The notes below the pieces were generated by a model that did no database searches, was not told the origin of the DNA, and was given only the letters and a program-made list of their open reading frames with translations. Below, piece after piece: positions 54,744 to 64,000 of a stretch of 64,000 bases of DNA. Position 1 is the stretch's first letter, and every line of letters begins with the position of its first letter. A program made the translations under genes and the position numbers. Source of the DNA: Albugo candida (Eukaryota; Oomycota; Peronosporomycetes; Albuginales); contig JBDOQK010000019.1 in the NCBI GenBank assembly GCA_040437565.1, positions 248,001-312,000 of the forward strand, given 5' to 3'.

Positions 54744-57305
54744 ATGAGGTGTCATAGCACACTAGTCAGTGTACATGCTAAATGCAAGAGAATTCAGATG
54801 ACTGGATCACCAGTGCAATGTCACACCGAAGGCGCTAAAAGCTCGATACTCACACCACAGGTTAGGCTCTACATAGGAGGATTATCAAACGGTGAAAACA
54901 TATTAGATCTACAGACGCGTATACAGTCATTCGTGGAGCAACAACGAACAAGTATGCACAGAAACTGTGCATTGATACTACCGATACAAGTCATGAAGGA
55001 AAAAGTTATATCAAAAGATGAATCGACCGTNNNNNNNNNNNNNNNNNNNNNNNNNNNNNNNNNNNNNNNNNNNNNNNNNNNNNNNNNNNNNNNNNNNNNN
55101 NNNNNNNNNNNNNNNNNNNNNNNNNNNNNNCCAGTGCAATGTCACACCGAAGGCGCTAAAAGCTCGATACTCACACCACAGGTTAGGCTCTACATAGGAG
55201 GATTATCAAACGGTGAAAACATATTAGATCTACAGACGCGTATACAGTCATTCGTGGAGCAACAACGAACAAGTATGCACAGAAACTGTGCATTGATACT
55301 ACCGATACAAGTCATGAAGGAAAAAGTTATATCAAAAGATGAATCGACCGTGCAGTTACGTGGATTCGGATATGCAGATTTCACAGGTGAAGATGTTTCG
55401 TCTGTTGTCATAGATATAATAAAGGTATTCAACAAAACGAAATGGCGAGGATCCGTTCTAAAAGTAGAGACTGCAAATCCTCATTACATTGAAAAGCTAC
55501 GTAAAGAATGGATAGATGAGGAGAAACTTCAAAACATGAGGAGGGAACAGGCACAAGCAGAGAGACAACGGTATCTGACAAAGTGCCTCAATAAATCAAC
55601 TAAGAGTGAAGCGCTTAATATGGCGATCAAATTTTCAGGAACCAGGCATAAGTTCAATGACGATAAGAATGAACAAGGAGGAGAGAAAGCTGGAAATGGG
55701 AACGAATCGAGTATGGGCTCAGGCGATAGTTTTTTCAAATCTTTGAGCGTTGGTGAGGCAGTAGCTACAAAAAAGGATCCAAACAAACAACTTGGTGATG
55801 CATCGCCAGAAAAGAAAAGTGCGAACACGAAACGTCTCGAAGCTCTGAATCGGAAGTCAAAAACCAAAGAATCGCTCTCAATGAAGGAAAAGGGTATTGG
55901 AATTTCAGCTGTAGCCGGCATCTGTAATAAGAAAGTTATATTTGATGATGACGCACAGCCGATCCTTTCATCCAAAACGGAAGAGGACGTCTATTCGGAT
56001 GACACTGAAGCTCAAGATTGGATGATAACGGCAGATGCTGGGACTGAAATGAAATCTTTAAAGATACTCGAGTTTGGATCAGATTCCGGCGACGATGTCG
56101 CTGAACATGAAAGTAGTGTTTTCGCTGTTCGCCCTGAGTTCACGGGAGTAAAAGGAAAAGAGCTGTTCGAACTTCAAAAATCTTACAAGGGTGACTCACG
56201 ATTTCGTCTGGATACGCGATTCATGGAGGAGTTTTTGGATCCTTTTGATGATACGGATATGAAGAAGACTCAAGGCGATTATAGCAATATGGAATCATAT
56301 ATCCAGTCCTTTCGCCAAGATGATAGTGCACATGAGAAGACGGGTGAACCAAGCGACCTACAAGAAGAGATAGATCGTGCACTTGTCGTAGTGAATGAGC
56401 TTTTTCCTGAAATCAATGTCGACAGGTTGAAGACAACTTATAAAGCTCGTGTGCATCTAAGAGAAAAGCTAGCTCGGAATGAATTCACGAAGTCTGTAGT
56501 GCGTGATGCTTCTTGGATGGGAGTGTCGTTGCGTTACAATCCGACAATACCATCTCACAATGATAAATTTGAAGTCAAGGAGACTCAGCGTGATGCTAAC
56601 AGCGAAAATTTCGGTGAGGCAAGGACGGATCATGGAGGTAAATCGGTAAATCCGATAGAAGCCAAACTGGGTGGTCCTCGCTACTTTACAGCATCTGAGG
56701 GTCTCAATTCCATGTTTTCACGTGTACGTAAAAACTCAGAGGATGGAATTGTTGGAGAAGCTGCGCTGGATGGAGTATTTAATAAGAAGCCGGCAACATC
56801 CGCCTTGATGGAGAATGAAGTAGAATTTGCACAGCCTGAAAGCAATGGAGCGTTTAAATTGAGCTCACTTTTCGATTTTGCTCCTAAGCATGATGTCAGC
56901 AAAGAGGCAAGTACAAAGACTCGTGAATATTTGTCCAACGAGGACATAAATGGGAAGAAAAATGAAGATGTCGCGATGTGGGATGATACAAATGTGCTCA
57001 ATTCGGAGCTCATAAGCGGTAGTGAGGTTGAAACAGATGAAGACTTATCTGGTGACGATGACTATGCGACTGAATGTGAGGAAATCGAGAAGGAGACGTT
57101 GCCTAAAGGCCCCGACACAGTCACAAACGCATCCGTCAGGTGCATCGATGATCTGTTGATGCTTGGTACTTCCTTTGCAAATGGACATAGTACTCACAAA
57201 CTTGATTGGCAAACCTTTCGAGCGAAGTTGGCGACCGATTTTAAGCGCAAGCGAAAAGAAGCTTTGAAAAATCGCAAGAAAAAGCAAAAATCACATGACA
57301 AGTAG
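54744..57305 (+). CDS. NOL8: NOL8-like nucleolar RRM protein
   Basis: Collapsing gap 6 gives 746 residues in one exon. A divergent RRM begins at about residue 37 (RLYIGGLS), with an RNP1-like RGFGYADF and, at its end, NKTKWRGSVLKVETANPHYIEKLRKEW, the telltale post-RRM block of NOL8. The middle is acidic and Lys-rich, with NTKRLEALNRKSK; the second signature VRPEFTGVKGKELFELQK plus RFRLDTRFME lies near 56130-56225. The C-terminus is strongly basic (KRKRKEALKNRKKKQK), a nucleolar targeting type. NOL8 acts in the nucleolus in ribosome biogenesis. The first 18 residues before MTGS are atypical, so the true start may be Met19. Confidence 0.8.
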   Translation: MRCHSTLVSVHAKCKRIQMTGSPVQCHTEGAKSSILTPQVRLYIGGLSNGENILDLQTRIQSFVEQQRTSMHRNCALILPIQVMKEKVISKDESTXXXXXXXXXXXXXXXXXXXXXXXXXXXXXXXXXXPVQCHTEGAKSSILTPQVRLYIGGLSNGENILDLQTRIQSFVEQQRTSMHRNCALILPIQVMKEKVISKDESTVQLRGFGYADFTGEDVSSVVIDIIKVFNKTKWRGSVLKVETANPHYIEKLRKEWIDEEKLQNMRREQAQAERQRYLTKCLNKSTKSEALNMAIKFSGTRHKFNDDKNEQGGEKAGNGNESSMGSGDSFFKSLSVGEAVATKKDPNKQLGDASPEKKSANTKRLEALNRKSKTKESLSMKEKGIGISAVAGICNKKVIFDDDAQPILSSKTEEDVYSDDTEAQDWMITADAGTEMKSLKILEFGSDSGDDVAEHESSVFAVRPEFTGVKGKELFELQKSYKGDSRFRLDTRFMEEFLDPFDDTDMKKTQGDYSNMESYIQSFRQDDSAHEKTGEPSDLQEEIDRALVVVNELFPEINVDRLKTTYKARVHLREKLARNEFTKSVVRDASWMGVSLRYNPTIPSHNDKFEVKETQRDANSENFGEARTDHGGKSVNPIEAKLGGPRYFTASEGLNSMFSRVRKNSEDGIVGEAALDGVFNKKPATSALMENEVEFAQPESNGAFKLSSLFDFAPKHDVSKEASTKTREYLSNEDINGKKNEDVAMWDDTNVLNSELISGSEVETDEDLSGDDDYATECEEIEKETLPKGPDTVTNASVRCIDDLLMLGTSFANGHSTHKLDWQTFRAKLATDFKRKRKEALKNRKKKQKSHDK
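54810..55351. other. Assembly gap 6 with duplicated flanks (221 bp)
   Basis: 100 N at 55031-55130; 54810-55030 recurs at 55131-55351. Both copies encode the same RRM start in the same frame, so one copy is spurious. Confidence 0.92.
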
Positions 57306-57497
57306 AATAACAATAACTTTTGAAGTGCTCTTGTGGCTCCATTGTACTCGCAAGAATATTCTCAACTTCTCACACAGGCGTGTTATTTCAGTATTAAATG
57401 CGCAAGCATGCGCATTCGACTCATAGCGTCTTTCTATATATCTACTATACAAGCTTCATTTGATCAAATGATCAATTTTGGCACATGAATGCAGTAT

Positions 57498-57980
57498 TCA
57501 AGGGCAAGTGATGCTCTGGTAGCTAATTTGGTTATATGCGGACGCATCACTCATATCGAGATAGTCAGGATCGTCCTGATGAATTGCATACGATAATTGT
57601 TCATCCATTTGTCGATGCATAATCATGCTCCATTTGCATTCTCCAGAACAAAACCATCCTTCATCATCTCCATCAATGGATTCTTGCGTTGCCGGCTTGA
57701 GTCGAAAAGAGAAAAAGGATCTACCGCAATTTGTGCACACTTTTGGCAATCCCGTATCCTCGCGAGCTGCAAAATTGCGTCCCCGTACACCTGTATACTT
57801 CGTCTCTCCACGATAGCGTGAAAAGAAGCAGCCATGTGAAGAATCGTGCGATTCGCTGTGAAGTGCCAAACTGCTACCATCGCTACTAATCGACATTGGG
57901 CTACTCTGCTGTTGACTTTTTTTACAGCATGAAAGGGAATTGTTGGGAATCGGTCGACCTTGCTGCATGATGGGACTCAT
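57498..57980 (-). CDS. Small zinc-binding orphan protein
   Basis: 160 residues, single exon, from MSPIMQQGRP. The central part has a four-cysteine zinc-ribbon-like unit, VCTNCGRSFFSF followed 20 residues later by WFCSGECKW. The N-terminal third is Ser/Gln-rich and the C-terminus acidic (DDPDYLDMSD). I know no named family for it; such small proteins are common in oomycetes as nuclear or cytosolic orphans. Convergent with the NOL8-like gene, 192 bp apart. Confidence 0.65.
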   Translation of the reverse strand: MSPIMQQGRPIPNNSLSCCKKSQQQSSPMSISSDGSSLALHSESHDSSHGCFFSRYRGETKYTGVRGRNFAAREDTGLPKVCTNCGRSFFSFRLKPATQESIDGDDEGWFCSGECKWSMIMHRQMDEQLSYAIHQDDPDYLDMSDASAYNQISYQSITCP

Positions 57981-58839
57981 CGCTTTGGAAACGTGTTGGA
58001 GATAGCAAATTTTATAATGATTTAAATTTCATGCTTCCTGAAGAAGCGCTTCGACAAACTCAAACACGCTGTTCGCAATAGATTGATGTTGTCAAACGCT
58101 TTGACACAAAAGTCAGAAAATCGCGACAGAGTTTTAGTGAGAAGACGCAATGGGACGCGTCCCATAGATGCTGTTTCGACTCCTATAGAAGCTCACTGAA
58201 ATCTCCCTTCGTTTTTATGTGAAATTCGACATTGTGATTCGCGTGTTAGAAATGATTTGTAGTTATTAGCGCTTGTCTCGTAAATGAGGAAAAAGAAGCT
58301 CACCGAAACTAGCGTCTTCTTGCATCTTTGCTGTCTCTCATGTGATGAACTTTATCGAACATACTTATGTTAATATCGAACGCAATGATTGACCACTGAG
58401 TGAGTGATTTTTTATGTTATCGTTATGTTGAATAGTCATGCACTCATAGAGTCCAATTAGACTCCGTAAATGAGAAGAATTATATTTTGACAAGTTCGAA
58501 AGAATTCTTTCAATCAAATGGATTGTGTATCCTTCACATCCGTCAGTACCTTTTTGTACACCACATGATATTTATTCCGATGAGCATTTCTATTACCACA
58601 CTTTTCGGTTCAACTCAACGCTTGGTATTGTCACAAAAGCATACCATATCTTCTCAATTCGGTAGCCGCGGTCTACTAAATCGGTTTATCCATCATCAAT
58701 GCCGGTCTTCTTCTGCCTGTAAGTTAGAACACGAAAATTAGGAGGACGGCTTTTACCGCTCAATTATGTGTGCACACTTAATACAAAATATATACGAAAT
58801 TTACAAGTTGAAGTTATCCTTTCCGTGCAGTATCTGAAG
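57981..58839. other. Intergenic region with a candidate first exon at 58580-58718
   Basis: The spacer between two divergent genes is mostly AT-rich. It contains one striking piece: ATG at 58580 opens 46 codons of Arg/Ser-rich sequence without acidic residues (SISITTLFGSTQRLVLSQKH, ending CRSSSA), ending exactly at a consensus GTAAGT donor (58719). An acceptor at 58806-58807 would join it in phase 1 to the frame that runs into the ZIP4-like ATG. It resembles a mitochondrial presequence, which does not fit a meiotic protein, so the join may be fortuitous. Confidence 0.35.
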
Positions 58840-61800
58840 ATGGTTGAGATAGAAGAGGTTGGAAACGCGTTCGAATCTGAAGAGCTTGCTCAGCTTAATT
58901 GTACCACCAGGAGATTATACACCATTTTACATAAATCTTTACATGATCTTCAAACTACTTCAATCACTGCTGACAATAAAAGCGTTGAACCACGTTTACA
59001 ACATGACAAAGTTCGTCGCGAAACAGATTCTCTTCTCGATGTTGTAAGCAAAAATGAAAAATGTCAACAGAGAATTGAACACAGGAGGGAGGATGCAAAC
59101 ATGTTGATGGAAAGCGGTATTCTATTATACAATGTTTCGAGAAGTTTGTTGAAGTCGTACGAAAGTATGGAAAAGGATGCTAACTCAGAGGACAAATACT
59201 TGCTGATCATGACCAGATTCACCGCAACAAAAGTGATGGCGTTCTCTCTTTTAGCAGAAAGCGATCGAAAGGAGAATTTATCTATAAGTTATATCGACGA
59301 TTGTATCGATGTGTTGCGCTCACTTGGTCGTGTCGGTCTTTTGTCCCTTCAAAATATTTATATAGATGCATCGAAAAGTTCAGAGTACTTACTTTTGGCA
59401 TGCGATACACTCGCGCATTCTAGTAATATTTGGTCAAAGATTGGACTTTCGTATCTGACCAAAGTAAAGCATAATACTGAATTGGAGGAAATTCTCGAAG
59501 ACTTGTGGGATTTCAGTAGAAGCCACATGGAAGTTTTGACAATCATGATATCGACAACTGATGATAACGTTAAGCTTTCGATAAACATCAATAGTCTCAC
59601 AAACGTGTTGCACGAACTTCAAGAACTGTGCCCTTATGTCCCAGCATATACTGCGGATTTGTTAAAAGCCATTAAAACCACTGTCATAGAGTTCGAAAAA
59701 GCGGGCAAGCTGAAATACTGTATTTCGTTGATTGAAGAATCCATTCGTATCTCGGACAGCATCGAAGTCGGGCATGAAAATGCCACCGACCCATCAGCCG
59801 ACGAGTTCAAACAATTTTTGATGCTCCGTCTTTTTGAAGAGCTTTTTGAACAGAAAGATTATCAGCGAGCCGAAACATGCTACTCATTTTTACCAAATCG
59901 AAAAGATCCTTCTGCTCTACTAGTCATGCTAAAACTATGTCTCAGCCAGAAGCAGTATCAAAGAGCGAAAAACATTACCGGAGCCATAATCGAGCAAAAT
60001 AACTTCGAGAAAGCCTTATTAGCAACCAAAACAATTGTTCAGGCTGAGGAATATAGTGCGGATTCATTGATGATGTATGATACTTTGAGGCGTCAGTATG
60101 GAGGAAACTGCCTTGATGTAGACTTCGAAGAAATGTGTGATCTCATGAAAGCAAATCAGATACCTGATAGTGCAGCATTTCAGAAGCGTGTTTTGGGCCT
60201 CAATAAGAGATTGCAAGATTCAGAGAGGTAAATCTAAGCATTGTTGAATATGTGCCCTGTGTGATTTCTCATCAACGCTTCTGGTGTGATAGTGATACAA
60301 GTGCTCACTTGAACAGGCTTCACAGGTGTGTGTTTGAATTGACACATGACGAGCTAAAAAGAAATTCCTTGGAGGTACAGTTCAAGCTAAGTAGAAAAAA
60401 ACTGAGACTTTATATGCTAGATGTGCAGAACATGGGCCGAGGTAGGACTCAACTTGGCATTTAATCAGGATGAAGCGGCATGCTACATGAGGCAATTTGA
60501 AGACTACGAACTTTCCCTACCCCGACTAATGTGTAAACTGGCTGTCTTATCTAGAATTCTATCGCAAAGTTTTTCGAAAGGTGGATCTACAAAAGAGGGC
60601 GTTTACTGGGCAAAAGAAGCCTCCAAAACAGATCATTCAAAAAAATCATTATTTCTTCTTTTTGGTACCAGCTTAGTCGGCGACTCGTGTGATAGCCAGA
60701 ACTTGTCGGCCGAAAGTCTCCAGGATATTCTGAAACGAGATGATGTTGATGTGAACGATATGATTGCACTTTGCAAACTCGCTTACGACTCCAAATCAGT
60801 GGATACGTGTTACAAACTTTCAGGATGCATTTGTGAGAAGCTGTCTTCCGAGGGGACAAATATTGGTCCTATGGTTTTACCGGTTGGTGCGTTATTACAA
60901 AGTGTGGCGCAAATGCTCGTTCAGAGAAGTATGGATGCTAATCGGACAATTATCGAGGACCAATCTCTTCATCTTATGGAACAATTTGTCAATTGCTCAC
61001 GCAAATTCACGAGTGAAAATGCAGCTTCTTTCGGATCCTCCGAAGTATTCGAATGGTTTTATGCTTTGAGGTAAAGCTTGCTTATAATCTATCAAAGCTT
61101 TCGATCTCAAAAAAATGGCATCATAGTTTCCGACTCGCGAAAAAGACAAACTCATTCGATTGCTATCTAATTGCAGCGACAATTGCTGAAAGATGTAGTG
61201 AGCTTTACCGGACAACATCAAAACTACAAAGCCGCTCAATATGCTGCAAAATGGCGGCAATTTGCATCTACGTCCAGAAGCTGGAATCGCTGGATCGACC
61301 GTCACTGCAGAAGCTGTCCGACTTGATCGAACTACTATTGGAAGCGAACGCAGTCTCCGTTGATACAAGCTTATCGATCGACCGGGCTTATTTGGTAAGC
61401 TGAATCCAAGAACAACATATAGTTCATTTTCAATGCAAATATATCAGGGGAAATGTGCGCTCGCTGTGAAATTGAGATTAGGAGAGGAAGATACCTCACA
61501 GCTTCTCCAAATGTGCAAAGCTAAATTCGGCGGGAGTACTCTGGAGCTTACTGAGGCTGCCGGTATGTCGAGACCATAGCTTTCGACATATATATCCGGT
61601 CTACATTTTGCTGTCAACAGAGTTGGTACTGTATACGTCTTCATTCGCAGAAGTATCTGAGGTACGTGACTTTATGTCTGTTCTGTTGAGCATAATCTCT
61701 TATTCAAAGTAGATCCGGGACAAGTATCTTGCTCTCGCTCGAGATATTTACAAGCATGCGTACGTGAGTCTACGCTGGCATCTTATAATATAATTAGATG

Positions 61801-62144
61801 CCGCATAGATTACAAATTCTTCTACAACAAGAAAAAGCGGATGGAAGAAAGCTTGGGATTATCTTTCGCCGCATAGTTCAGTTGGCAGAAACAAGGCAAA
61901 TTGTTTTTGAGTGGTTGGAGCAGTTTCTTCAAGTGTCTCAGAGTATCGACGTTGAAGTGGAAGATATTGATGCGGAGTGGCTACTTGCAAAGTCATGGAA
62001 CTTGGTGCGTATTTGACGTGCTCAGGAGGCATTTGATCTTATATTGCATAGGGTGTTCATCATTATCGGTGTGAGCTTTTCAAGCAGGCAAAAGAGTCCT
62101 TTCAGCAGGCAATTTCGCTAATTGGTCGGTCACCTCAGAATTGA
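58840..62144 (+). CDS. ZIP4/SPO22/TEX11-like meiotic TPR protein
   Basis: Exons: 58840-60227, 60317-60374, 60421-61070, then about 61077-61394, 61448-61562, 61621-61661, 61713-61763, 61798-62004 and 62052-62144. The protein is all-helical TPR-like. SPO22-type landmarks are FEELFEQKDYQRAETCY, LMLKLCLSQKQYQRA and KALLATKTIVQ in exon 1, EWFYAL at the end of exon 3, AYNLSKL at the start of exon 4, and the diagnostic AEWLLAKSWNL spliced to GVHHYRCELFKQAKESFQQA at the C-terminus. In plants and animals ZIP4/TEX11 drives class I crossovers. The intron 61764-61797 is 34 bp. Between exons 3 and 4 the frame shifts by one without a normal-length intron (61071-61076), suggesting a sequence error or a very short splice. 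The start could lie in the exon at 58580. Confidence 0.75.
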
Positions 62145-62301
62145 GATGATGATACTACTGATCATGAACTAGATTGTCATCCATTCCTGAAGAAGCAATA
62201 TGGATCAAGAATCAAGCAGCAACATCAGGCTATCATCGCAAAAATTGCACAACAATCGTAATAAAGCGCAAATTGCCTTTATTCCTATAAAGTTGATTTT
62301 C

Positions 62302-64000
62302 TCAAGCTTCAAATATGTCGGATGGCGCCTGGTGACCAACGCCGATCACGTGAGCCTTTGTGGCGTCCAAGTAGGTATCAATGCTCGGTAGATTTCCAAA
62401 CTTTTCACCTCTCAGCACTTGAGAGGCCCATTTTCTCTCAGCATATTCACATATCTACATACAAAAGAGCATCAGCCTGAGCACGCCGTAGTTTGCTTCT
62501 TAATGGACCTCCTTTATAGCTCTGCAAGAAAGCCCTGCTGCAGCTGATGAAAGTTTCTCAAGTTCTTCCTTTGACAAATGTTTAGCGTATCTATCGGCGA
62601 GAAGTATACATAAAGATATCAATGGTCGATAGTAAAAGAAGTATATGTACCGATTGAAGACAGCTGTTCGGGCGATTTGATCTGGCAAATCGTATCGAAT
62701 GCAGAGATCGAAACGGCTAAGTAGGGCAGCATCAAGGTCCTCTTTTCTGAAGAAATACAAACGAAGTATGGCCGATGTTAGAGCGATGCATACACTCTCT
62801 TACCGATTGGTTGCACAAATAACGGTAATTTTCTCAGCAGACGCAAAGCCTTCTACTTTCTGCAGCAATACCGACAAGATCCTTCTCGAAGCCTCATGAA
62901 TACCACCAGACCGATCGCCGGCTAAAGCATCAATCTTGAAAAAGATATTGCTCCTCGTCAGTACAAGACAAAGAAAGCACTATCAAAACGACGGGAATAC
63001 CTCATCAATGAATATAATGGCTCCTTCTAGCTGTTCGCACGCATCGAAAATCGCTGACATTTTCTTCTCGCTTTCTCCGTACCACTTGGATACGACGGCT
63101 TCAACGGGAATATGAATCAATGGTATTCCCGCTTGCTGAGCGATGATTCGAGCAGTCAGTGTTTTTCCGGTTCCAGGAGGTCCTTCAAATAGGACGGCGC
63201 GAGGTCGATTACTTTCGTAACGGCAACGTGTATTTCTTGCAATTTGATCGTACAAGTCTGGATTTTGCAACGCCAACACAATAGTATCCTCGATTTCTTT
63301 TTTCACATCATTATAGCCAGCCTATGCGTAGCAAATTAGAGCTTGTATATATGTTCAAGATGATCATGGCCAAAGATCAAGGTACCAAGCTGTCCCAATT
63401 TAGCGCGCTTTCGTCTTCTGATTTCGAATTATAAACTTCGAGTCCAAGAGACTGCAATTGTTCAATAGCGCTTTCTTTCGACTTTAACCCAGATTCTTGC
63501 TTTTGATGTCGAGGATGCACTCTTGAACGTAACATCGACTCGCGCTTGAATGCTGCCACGTTTTGATCAGAGAACAATGCTTTATAGGCATCCACAACCG
63601 CATTAATTTCAGCACTGGACAAGAATTCGTCTCTGTAGAAAACAAAGGTAGATTCTAAAATTGTACCACTACGAATATTGGGAAGCATATGGAATGAACC
63701 ATTTCCATTACATAGAATGAAATTCAGAAATGGAGGATGTGAATTCTTCGCACTCCCATTTTCACTCGCTTGGACTTCAATTGAGATAGCCGCATCCGAA
63801 TTTTGCAATGATGCCACAAATTCTCCCAGTATCAAAGGTGTTTGTATGAAAGAGGGACAATTGAACGATATACGTAGGGTCGGAATACCGTTTGGTGCAT
63901 TCATCCGTGTAATACTAAGCTTTGGGATCGGATAATGAGGTGGAAGTTGGTCACTTTGTGACAACTTGTTTCGGAATTCTGTCAACTCGCTCCGTAACTG
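62302..64000 (-). CDS. AAA-type ATPase, 5' part beyond the window
   Basis: Exons: 63386 to beyond 64000, 63001-63321, 62804-62934, 62651-62746, 62509-62590 and 62302-62454. Walker A is LFEGPPGTGKT, Walker B AIIFIDE spliced to IDALAGDRSGG, sensor 1 TVICATNR, then an arginine-finger-like LLSRFD and a C-terminal lid ending SDIFEA. The sequence RCRYESNRPRAVLFEGPPG matches an uncharacterised single-AAA group known from plants, not katanin, spastin or a proteasome subunit. The N-terminal part (FVFYRDEFLSSAEINAVVDAY) has no named domain. It converges on the ZIP4-like gene with 157 bp between stops. The reading frame runs off the right edge, so length and localisation are unknown. Confidence 0.85.

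Noticed and set aside
1-64000. Transposons, retroelements, virus-like elements, CRISPR arrays or operon-like bacterial DNA
   Set aside because: No transposase, reverse transcriptase, integrase, capsid or spaced repeat array was recognised, and coding genes throughout are spliced eukaryotic ones.

Overview
The window reads as nuclear DNA of a compact eukaryote, most likely an oomycete and possibly a white rust such as Albugo. The reasons are short GT-AG introns (mostly 45-70 bp, several only 34-40 bp), genes packed 50-200 bp apart on both strands, very long uninterrupted exons (one of 7.5 kb), and oomycete-style domain fusions (FYVE/F-box/SAM/protease and F-box/MATH/ZZ). The species is an inference. 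Gene models were spliced by hand from frame, phase and GT/AG consistency; no alignment was run. No rRNA, convincing tRNA, CRISPR, transposon or retroelement was seen.

Layout. 0-13 kb: FYVE/F-box/SAM/trypsin-like fusion (-), MYND zinc-finger protein, an eight-exon coiled-coil protein resembling CEP162, a HAD-like phosphatase, archaeal-type phosphoglycerate mutase (six exons) and a CENP-L-like kinetochore protein. 13-21 kb: a 2489-residue HEATR5/Laa1-like HEAT-repeat protein (-), sharing a 73-bp divergent promoter with an SR splicing factor. 22-30 kb: RICTOR (TORC2) and mitochondrial ribosomal protein uL4. 30-38 kb: kinesin-13 (11 exons, -), two small unassigned genes, an F-box/MATH/ZZ protein, TIM9 and RNase P subunit RPP14. 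38-43 kb: a polytopic membrane protein with similarity to TRP-like/Flc proteins.

43-51 kb is gene-poor: fragmentary membrane-protein exons, a small protein with a putative signal peptide (effector candidate) and small orphan ORFs. 51-64 kb returns to conserved genes: METTL21-like methyltransferase, PX-domain protein, an orphan, NOL8-like nucleolar protein, a small zinc-binding orphan, a ZIP4/SPO22/TEX11-like meiotic TPR protein, and an AAA ATPase cut by the right edge.

The genes do not form one pathway. Themes are cell division and meiosis (CENP-L, kinesin-13, CEP162-like, ZIP4), RNA processing (SR protein, RPP14, NOL8), membrane traffic and signalling (HEATR5, PX, FYVE, RICTOR) and mitochondrial biogenesis (uL4m, TIM9).

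Assembly warning. Six runs of exactly 100 N are each flanked by identical or nearly identical direct copies of 51 to about 1150 bp. These are overlapping contig ends laid side by side, not biological duplications, and they break or duplicate parts of RICTOR, the F-box gene, the membrane protein and NOL8.
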